Source: JAIOSM01 sp964565415
Lineage (GTDB): Bacteria > Desulfobacterota > Desulfobacteria > Desulfobacterales > Desulfobacteraceae
Length of the DNA stretch: 64,000 bases
NCBI GenBank assembly: GCA_964565415.1
Contig: CAZMEX010000008.1
Span: 1-64,000 of the forward strand
Direction: 5' to 3'
A model generated the notes under the pieces. It was given only the letters and a program-made list of their open reading frames with translations. It was not told the DNA's origin and made no database searches. Positions 54,168 through 61,194 of the stretch are shown piece after piece. The position numbers were made by a program, and so were the translations under genes. How positions within the stretch are numbered: the stretch's first letter is position 1; each line of letters starts with the position of its first letter.

Positions 54168-56297
54168 TCAGGTTATCTTCATCTCATATTGACGGGCTTT
54201 TGTTTTGCCATTGCCATTTTGATACATAAGTTCCTTGATTTTAGTATTAATAATTTTTTCCTTAATCTGTTTTTCTGAAAATTTACCTTGAACAATAGTC
54301 CCCGGGAACACAATACCTGTAACACTGATTGTTGTGTCACCAGGATTGGCATCACTGAACTTTGTAAGATGTTTTTTCTCCTGCCTCAGATCATCAATAT
54401 TTTGCTGGGTTTCCAATGTGGAGTCCTCAATATTTTTAACTCTTTTTTCAATGTTGTTTATTTTTTCAAAGCAGTCTTCGAGTTTTTTATTAATTTTGTG
54501 CTCTTCGTCTTTTAGAGTGTTAATTGTTTGTTTTAATTTGTAAGTTTTCTCTTTATCCCCATTTTTCTTAGTAATTGAATATATTTGAGAGTTTATCCTT
54601 TTTTGATTACTATTGGACTTCTCTTGAATAGTAGCAAACGAAGCGGCACTTTTATGAAGTTTTCTATTTTCTTCAACAAGTTTTTCTCTTTTCTTTATCA
54701 GTTTTTCTTTCTCTTTTATAAACGTACGTATTTTGACCTTAATGACTGACAGCTCTTTGTTAACAAAGATATCATGACCAGTTTTGATAATATTGGGTTC
54801 AGAGAGTTCAGTTCCAATTTGTTTTGCAACAACTCCCATTTTTGCTGTTATTCTACATGAAATAATTTTTCCGTCCTTTGCAAGGCATGCACCGCTGGTT
54901 TCAATTTTAGAGTCTACAAGCTCCCTTGCTATGTAAATATTGCCCATGCAGACAATTTTTGAGTTGCGAATAAATTTGGCATAAACATTACCCTTGGCAT
55001 AAATTGTTGCTTCATTGATTCCGTTTGTAACAGTCAGATTGCCCTGGGCATGTACGATGCCCCCCTGAATTTCCCGCGCACTTATATCATTGCCCTTTAC
55101 CTCAAATCCATCTTTTATACACCCTTTTATTTTAACATTGCCATCATAGTTTATATGACCGGTCTTGTAATTCACATCTCCTGTTGTCATATATTCCTGA
55201 TTAACAACAACAAGACCTGCCCAGGTAAGTTTTGGATATCCATTAACCGTTGCAAGTATTTTAAGGCGATCTTCAGAAAGTTTTGCACCCCTTCCATATC
55301 TTAATTTTGCATCCTGTGCTTTATCAACAACAATCTCTTTATTAAATATGGTTTTCCCGTTGCTTGATGCTTTAAGAGGTGTTTTCTCAGATAGTACTGT
55401 TCCTTTTTCAACTTGAGGGATTGCCCCCCGGTCTCTAAAGTCAATCTTTCCACTGGCACTTAATCCACCTGCAATTAAATGATCTGTATCAAAAAAATAT
55501 TCAATTTTTCCATTTTTTCCTTTTACAGGGCTGATACCTTTGGCAGCTATAAATCCTTTTTTCTTAAATCCCCTGGATTTTATGAAACCTAAAAGAAGAT
55601 CACTATTTACAAGTCCAAAGGTTATACCTTTTTTTTCCAGAAGATTTTGAATATCTTCTGGATAGATATCATCATCAAAATCGTCAGTTTTAGATATAAG
55701 CGCTGTCATGGCATCCTGGGTGATTTCAAGCCGTATGCCATGTTTCATGGTTTCTATTGTACTTGCTTTGGATGAGGGTTGTTTATTTTGAGCTAAAGCA
55801 GCAGAGTCATTATTTCCAGATTTGGTAATATCCCTGTTTTGATTGGTATTAACATAATCATGTTTAATTTCATTTATTAACCTGTTTTGTATTTTTAAAA
55901 TTAAATTACGGTGTTCTAATGTTATAATCCCTGCAGTGATCAGCATGTCACCAATGAGTCTCGGGTTTTTATTGGTTTTAAAACTGTGATTTTGCTCTTC
56001 CAGGACAAGATCCAGTACGCTTTGGGAAATAAGTCCTTTGTTTACGGCTATTGTGCCAAACTTAACATCTTTTTGCCTTAAAGTTACTGCCTTGGTTGCA
56101 GTTACAAGTCTTTTTAGATTTTGGGGAGTGATGAGGTCATTGGAAAGAAAATAATCTTTTAAGGTTTCTTCAGGGTCAGTTGTATTGGAACAGGCATCCA
56201 TTGCTTCGTCAAATTCCTGCTCTGTTATAAGAGAATTTTTTATTGCAAGTTTTCCGAGTAATGGGGCCTTAACAAAGCTGTTGTTGTTTTTTCCCAT
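54168..56297 (-). CDS. FapA-like (DUF342) protein
   Basis: Protein of 709 residues. The N-terminal part has two helical repeats (residues 10-150; LLGKLAIKNSLITEQEFDEA and related GTIAVNKGLISQ). A DUF342/FapA region with repeated short beta turns (for example GNVYAKFIRNSKI and GNIYIARELVDSK) fills about 200-500. A coiled coil, about 510-650, and a final region with GIVFPGTIVQG follow. FapA-type proteins are cytoplasmic, linked to cell-surface or motility regulation; the role here is unknown. Single leftward gene behind the fusion gene. Confidence 0.8.
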   Translation of the reverse strand: MGKNNNSFVKAPLLGKLAIKNSLITEQEFDEAMDACSNTTDPEETLKDYFLSNDLITPQNLKRLVTATKAVTLRQKDVKFGTIAVNKGLISQSVLDLVLEEQNHSFKTNKNPRLIGDMLITAGIITLEHRNLILKIQNRLINEIKHDYVNTNQNRDITKSGNNDSAALAQNKQPSSKASTIETMKHGIRLEITQDAMTALISKTDDFDDDIYPEDIQNLLEKKGITFGLVNSDLLLGFIKSRGFKKKGFIAAKGISPVKGKNGKIEYFFDTDHLIAGGLSASGKIDFRDRGAIPQVEKGTVLSEKTPLKASSNGKTIFNKEIVVDKAQDAKLRYGRGAKLSEDRLKILATVNGYPKLTWAGLVVVNQEYMTTGDVNYKTGHINYDGNVKIKGCIKDGFEVKGNDISAREIQGGIVHAQGNLTVTNGINEATIYAKGNVYAKFIRNSKIVCMGNIYIARELVDSKIETSGACLAKDGKIISCRITAKMGVVAKQIGTELSEPNIIKTGHDIFVNKELSVIKVKIRTFIKEKEKLIKKREKLVEENRKLHKSAASFATIQEKSNSNQKRINSQIYSITKKNGDKEKTYKLKQTINTLKDEEHKINKKLEDCFEKINNIEKRVKNIEDSTLETQQNIDDLRQEKKHLTKFSDANPGDTTISVTGIVFPGTIVQGKFSEKQIKEKIINTKIKELMYQNGNGKTKARQYEMKIT

Positions 56298-56316
56298 AAA
56301 TATTGCCCATTCTGAA

Positions 56317-58029
56317 TTAAACTATTCCGGCAATTATTCCGGCGATAATATAATTGAATTCAATAATAAATCTGAATTGCATTCTGGATTTAATATTTTC
56401 TTTATTAATAACAATAGTAATATATAACATTAATAAAGGCAGTATTGCAAGAAAAAATCCAAGGTTATCTATCCTGCTAAAGAGAGTTGATATGATTAGA
56501 ATAAATGATATCCAGACCAAAACATGTTTGATTATCAGGATGCTTTTTTTTTCGCCCATAAAGGTTGGTATGGTTTCTCTGCCAGTGATTCTGTCACCTT
56601 GTATTCCGAGAATATCAACAACTGCTGTGGTGGAGAAGACAAGCCCTGCAGAAAAAATAAATGCAATGCCAGCAGAAAAAATATCGCCGAGGTTTGAAAT
56701 GGCAGGCAAAATTGAAGTGACTGTGCCCCACGCCATTGAGATAAGGACAGTTTTTGCCCCTGGTATATCTTTTAGTCGTCTTATTTTGTATTTTTTAAGG
56801 AAGGACGGGACTATCTTTAAGTTGTACGAAAGTCCAAGGATACTCATTATTAAAAGTAAAGAAAAACTTGTTATACCGGTTGTCCAGGATAGAAAAAGTC
56901 CGGTTGCACCAAAAAGGCATATTGCTGTGCCAAAAAGAGCGTAATTGTTTTTATACAATTGCGCTCGGTCAGGGTTATTATATTTATCAGATTTGATTGT
57001 AAAAAGGTTATTTAGGACCTGCATGGACAAAATATAGAAAAATGCTATGGCTGTATGTACGAAAACATTTTCAAAAGATTGAATTTTTGAACAGGCATAT
57101 GTCATACAACCTGCACCTGTGGCAAGCATTATATTGGTGTGTATGAGAAAGTCCCGTGCTTTATAAAAGGCATTTGAGGTTTTATTTTTTTTCTGAAGTT
57201 TTTTTTCAATTTCACGGTATGCTTTGCTGATTATCCAGTTTGGGGTTGAAGCTCCTGCTGTAATTGCTATGGATTTAGCAGATGATAAATCTGTCAGATC
57301 AAGTTCTGGAATATCTTCAACATGGAAAGCTTTTTTGCATGTTTTGTCGGCGATTTTAAAGAGCCGTTTTGTATTACCACTCTGCTTTCCTCCAAGAACA
57401 ATTATGACGTCATTTTTATCGGCAATATTCCGTGTTTCAGCTTGACGTTTTTCCGTGGAATTACATATTGTATTGAAAACTTTATAGTGGGGGTGGTTTA
57501 TTTTTGTCCACCCCTGGACCTTATCAAAAAAAATAGTATCCTGGGTAGTCTGGGCAACAATAACTGCCCTGTCAAGGTCAGGAAGGCTTGCAAGCTCAGT
57601 CATATCTGAAATTATATGCCCCTTTTCTTCTGTATAGCCCAGAAGCCCTTTAACTTCAGGGTGGTTTTTATCTCCTATAATCAATATATTATATTTTTTT
57701 GCAGCATATTTTTTGATAATTGCCTGGACCATAACAACCCGGGGGCAGGTGGCATTAATAACCTTGAAACCTGCATCTGATAAAGCTTTTTCTTCTTTTG
57801 GAGGGACTCCGTGGGCTCTTATTAAAACAACACCTTTCCCTTTTTTGGGGACTTGGTAAATTGTTGATATACCTTTTTGGGCAAGTACATCCATAACCTG
57901 GGGATTATGTATTAAGGGTCCATATGTATAGAGTGGATCTAAAGAGGTGTTGGAAGCATCAAGCGCCATTTCTACTGCCCGGCGCACACCCATACAGAAT
58001 CCTGCTGTCCGGGCAACCGTTATTTTCAT
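56317..58029 (-). CDS. ispH: IspH (HMBPP reductase) fused to a UbiA-like membrane domain
   Basis: Protein of 570 residues. Residues 1-280 are a full IspH: the three cluster Cys in FCMGVRRA, NATCPRV and NTICNSTEK, with LIHNPQV, RAHGVPP, HPEVKGLLG and GASTPNW. It makes isopentenyl and dimethylallyl diphosphate with a [4Fe-4S] cluster. Residues 295-570 are about eight to nine helices with UbiA-like motifs: NNLFTIKSDKYNNPDRA, like NDxxDxxxD with changes, and DILGIQGDRITGRETIPTF, like DxxGDxxxGxxTLP. So it joins precursor synthesis to a putative prenyl transfer. The start ATG overlaps the end of parB by 4 bases. No frameshift or stop interrupts the join. Confidence 0.9.
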   Translation of the reverse strand: MKITVARTAGFCMGVRRAVEMALDASNTSLDPLYTYGPLIHNPQVMDVLAQKGISTIYQVPKKGKGVVLIRAHGVPPKEEKALSDAGFKVINATCPRVVMVQAIIKKYAAKKYNILIIGDKNHPEVKGLLGYTEEKGHIISDMTELASLPDLDRAVIVAQTTQDTIFFDKVQGWTKINHPHYKVFNTICNSTEKRQAETRNIADKNDVIIVLGGKQSGNTKRLFKIADKTCKKAFHVEDIPELDLTDLSSAKSIAITAGASTPNWIISKAYREIEKKLQKKNKTSNAFYKARDFLIHTNIMLATGAGCMTYACSKIQSFENVFVHTAIAFFYILSMQVLNNLFTIKSDKYNNPDRAQLYKNNYALFGTAICLFGATGLFLSWTTGITSFSLLLIMSILGLSYNLKIVPSFLKKYKIRRLKDIPGAKTVLISMAWGTVTSILPAISNLGDIFSAGIAFIFSAGLVFSTTAVVDILGIQGDRITGRETIPTFMGEKKSILIIKHVLVWISFILIISTLFSRIDNLGFFLAILPLLMLYITIVINKENIKSRMQFRFIIEFNYIIAGIIAGIV

Positions 58030-58895
58030 GATACTCTATTTAAAATCTCAACAATGTGATCAAATTCCTTTTGATTTTTAAAGTTGATTTCAATTTTACC
58101 TTTTTCCCCCTGTTTCATTATCCGGATTTTCGCTTTAATTTTTTTGGTGAGTCTCTCTGATATTTCAGTCATAAATATTTTTTCCGGGGCAGGCTGTTTT
58201 ACTTTTGGATCTGAAATCTGCTTTTTTAAGGAGTTGATAAGTTTTTCAGTGTCCCTTACAGAAAGCTTTTTAGACAACACAATCTGCCATATTTTTAACT
58301 GCTCTTCTCTCTTGCCTGCACCTAAAATGCTTCGTGCATGTCCCATGGAAATTTCATTGGAAGTAAGGCTTCCTTTTATCTGTTTTGGTAAACCCCTTAA
58401 TCTTAAGAGATTTGCAATTGTTGATCTATTCTTTCCAATTTTTTTCGCCACCATCTCCTGGGTGTAGTTAAACTCTGAAACGAGTCTATAGTAAGCATCA
58501 GCTTCCTCAAGGGGATTTAAATCTTCTCTCTGGACATTTTCAATTATGGCGACTTCAAGCACCTGTTCATCTGTTAAATTTTTCACAAAAACCGGCACAT
58601 GGGTAAGGTTTGCCTGTTTAGCTGCCCGGAGCCTTCTTTCTCCTGCAATCAGCTCATAGGTATCATTAAGGTTGCGTACAAGAAGCGGTTGTATAATTCC
58701 CTGCTCAATGATGGACTTTTTAAGTTTTTTCAGCTCTTCATCGGAAAAGTTAATCCGAGGTTGATATCTATTGGGCTGAATATCATTAATGGGGCATTGA
58801 AAATGATTGTCTGTTGAATAATCTCCTGACTCATCAATGTCAGGGATAAGTGATGCTACACCACGTCCTAAACCTGTATTTTTCTGTTTTTTCAT
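58026..58895 (-). CDS. parB: Chromosome partition protein ParB
   Basis: Protein of 289 residues. ParB/Srx domain with IQPNRYQPRINF and ELIAGERRLRAAK, the helix-turn-helix with QEMVAKKIGKNRSTIANLLR, then a C-terminal dimer domain. It binds parS sites and clamps on DNA with CTP. No good parS is seen in the window. The start overlaps parA by 4 bases. Confidence 0.95.
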   Translation of the reverse strand: MKKQKNTGLGRGVASLIPDIDESGDYSTDNHFQCPINDIQPNRYQPRINFSDEELKKLKKSIIEQGIIQPLLVRNLNDTYELIAGERRLRAAKQANLTHVPVFVKNLTDEQVLEVAIIENVQREDLNPLEEADAYYRLVSEFNYTQEMVAKKIGKNRSTIANLLRLRGLPKQIKGSLTSNEISMGHARSILGAGKREEQLKIWQIVLSKKLSVRDTEKLINSLKKQISDPKVKQPAPEKIFMTEISERLTKKIKAKIRIMKQGEKGKIEINFKNQKEFDHIVEILNRVS

Positions 58896-59653
58896 ATTCG
58901 TTTAAGAAGCTCCCTTGCAAAAGATAGATAAGATTTTGAACCAATTGAGGATTTATCATAGAAGATGATTGGCATGCCATAGCTGGGAGCCTCTCCAAGT
59001 TTAATGTTACGTGGAATTTTTGTTTTAAATACCATCTCCTTAAAATATTTTTCAGCCTCTTCAACAACATTTTTAGAAAGATTTGTCCTGCTGTCATACA
59101 TGGTAAACAGTATACCTTTAATCTTGAGAGTTGAGTTGACAGACGATTTTATCCTTTTAATTGTATCAAGCAGCTGACTTAAACCTTCCAGAGCAAAAAA
59201 TTCACTCTGAAGCGGTACAACTATTGAGGTAGAAGCACAAAGAGCATTAAGAGTCAGCAGGCTGAGAGAAGGCGGGCAATCAATAATAATAAATTCAAAA
59301 TCATTTTTTATTTTTTTTAACAGGTTCCTTAAGATTCTTTCTCTTCCTTCAGCAGCTATCATTTCTACTTCAAAACCAATAAGGTCAACATTTGCCGGAA
59401 GGATTTTTAAATTGGGTTGCTCTGTTGGTAAAATAATTTCATTTATATCAGCCTTGCCGATCATTGCATCATACATGGAATTTTCTAGAGACGGCTTGTC
59501 AATACCTAAACTGGTTGTTGTGTTTGCCTGGGGATCACAATCCACAAGTAAAACTTTTTTTCCAAACTCAGCAAGTGCAGCAGAAAGATTTACAGCGGTT
59601 GTTGTTTTCCCTACTCCACCTTTTTGATTAGCAAGACTGATTATTTCTGTCAT
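58892..59653 (-). CDS. parA: Chromosome partition ATPase ParA (Soj)
   Basis: Protein of 253 residues. The deviant Walker A is NQKGGVGKTTTAVNLS, with DCDPQANTT and IIIDCPPSL. Standard length for Soj. It moves chromosomal origins with ParB in the operon parA-parB-ispH. Confidence 0.97.
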   Translation of the reverse strand: MTEIISLANQKGGVGKTTTAVNLSAALAEFGKKVLLVDCDPQANTTTSLGIDKPSLENSMYDAMIGKADINEIILPTEQPNLKILPANVDLIGFEVEMIAAEGRERILRNLLKKIKNDFEFIIIDCPPSLSLLTLNALCASTSIVVPLQSEFFALEGLSQLLDTIKRIKSSVNSTLKIKGILFTMYDSRTNLSKNVVEEAEKYFKEMVFKTKIPRNIKLGEAPSYGMPIIFYDKSSIGSKSYLSFARELLKRI

Positions 59654-59673
59654 AGTTTAATTTTTTAGTTTTT

Positions 59674-60993
59674 TTACATTTCTGTTTCAGGGTGAAAAAC
59701 ATTAACTCCTTTAAGATCTTCACCAAGGTATTCCCGTTCATTGGGACCTAAAATACCAAGGGAAAGACAGATTAATGTCCAAAGATGCACTACAGGATAA
59801 TTGCTGCCATAATGATGGCTCAGCTCATGTATCTGGGCATGGCAGTTATGACATCCTGCTATACAATAATCAGCTCCAGTTGCTTTTATCTGGTCGTCTT
59901 TGATTTTTCCATAGGCAAGCCTTTCATCTTTATATCCAGACTGAAGAAAGCCACCTCCACCACCACAGCAATAATTGTTGGATTTATTTGGAGTCATATC
60001 AACAAAATTTTCTTCACCAACAATAGATTTTACAACAAATCTCAAATCTTCGGCAATGGGATCACCAAATGATTTTCTTACAATCTGGCATGGATCCTGG
60101 ACAGTAAACTTGATTTTCAAATCCTTGTTCCAGTCTGAGTTGACTTTTAATTTGCCTTCTCTGATCCATTTTGCATAATATTCATATATGTTTTTTACTT
60201 GAAATTTATGTTCAAGATTATATTTTTTCAATCCTGCCAGGATTGAGAATGTTACGTGCCCTCACTCGGTGTTGAGGAACGTCTTACACCCAACCTCATC
60301 GGCAGCGTCTGCTGATTGTTTTGTGAGATGTTTCCATGCATCATCATCAGCCAGAAAAAGGCAATAATTTTCTCCTCCCCAGCCTTTACTGGTGTATGTC
60401 CAGTTGGCACCAACTAAATGAAGAATCTTCCATAGAGGTACCATTTCATCAGGTTCTGTTACAGGTTCTCTTGAATTCTGGTTAAGGACAAATTCAGCTC
60501 CCTGCTTGTCTATGGGGGCTTGCATATCTGCAAATTCAGGTTGTGCTTCCTGATACTCTTCAAGTACATCTTCCACAACAAAGGTAAAATCATCAGGTGG
60601 TGTTCCCATGGCGCTTCCTGACTCATTTGCCAGAGCTGCATCACAGGAGCCAAGGATGCCTTTTGGTCTGGTTTCCCTTGGCCATGATTGTCTTACATTA
60701 AATATGAGCTGGGGAATGTTGATTTCCATGGGGCAGACATAGATACATCTTTGGCACATTGTGCACATCCATGCCCACTCTGAACTTAAAATCTCTTCAT
60801 CCATGCCAAGGGCTGCCATTCTAAGGAATTTTCTTGGGTCCATATCTCTAAGACCTGTTGCAGGGCAGCCTGATGAACATGCTCCGCAGGTAAGACACGC
60901 ATTCAGGTTTCCTCCGTCAGGCAGGATCTCCATAACTTTATCTTTAAAGATACTTTTTTTGCCCCTCTCAATTTTAATAGCTGCTTCACCCAT
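59674..60993 (-). CDS. HdrD/DsrK-like iron-sulfur protein, candidate selenoprotein
   Basis: Read through UGA at 60264-60262, this is one protein of 439 residues. An N-terminal ferredoxin pair (CLTCGACSSGCP and CTMCQRCIYVCP) binds two [4Fe-4S] clusters. First CCG module: CKTFLNTE-U-GHVTF, where relatives read TECGHA; selenocysteine would replace that Cys. Second CCG module: DPCQIVRKSFGD, YCCGGGGGFLQ and CHNCHAQIHEL. The 30 bases between the halves hold only sense codons, in frame. A hairpin right after UGA fits a bacterial SECIS element. HdrD, DsrK, HmcF and TmcB relatives move electrons to or from disulfides, cytochromes or menaquinol. Start after GGAGGT. Partner genes are not next to it. Confidence 0.85.
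60229..60264 (-). promoter_or_regulatory. Putative bacterial SECIS element after UGA
   Basis: On the minus strand the UGA (60264-60262) is followed 16 bases later by CAATCCT (60245-60239) and AGGATTG (60235-60229), a perfect 7-bp stem closing GGC. The distance from UGA to the loop is 23 nt and the loop begins with G. These values fit known bacterial SECIS rules for SelB. Confidence 0.7.
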
Positions 60994-61151
60994 GCTGCTT
61001 TTACCTCCATTTAAAACAATTATAATGAAATTTAATATGTTTTTTAAATATACATATTAAAGATTATCCTGTTATTATCCATATTTATTTCTCGTATTAT
61101 GGCTTTTATGTCAATAGATTTTTAAAAAAAGAGGGTTTGACAAATTTTTTG

Positions 61152-61179
61152 TTTGCACTAATATTTGATACAATATAAT
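61152..61179 (+). promoter_or_regulatory. Promoter of hrpA
   Basis: A perfect -10 TATAAT at 61174-61179 lies 16 nt after a weak -35 TTTGCA at 61152-61157; an overlapping extended -10 (TGATACAAT, 61166-61174) is also present. The start would be about 61186, leaving only about 9 bases before the ATG at 61195, with no ribosome-binding site. Confidence 0.45.
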
Positions 61180-61194
61180 GGTATTAAAATAATA

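Noticed and set aside
59683..59702. parS-like sequence TGTTTCA-GGG-TGAAA near parA
   Set aside because: It resembles the ParB site TGTTTCACGTGAAACA but has one extra base and a mismatch in the centre, and it lies within the coding end of the selenoprotein candidate. Probably coincidence.
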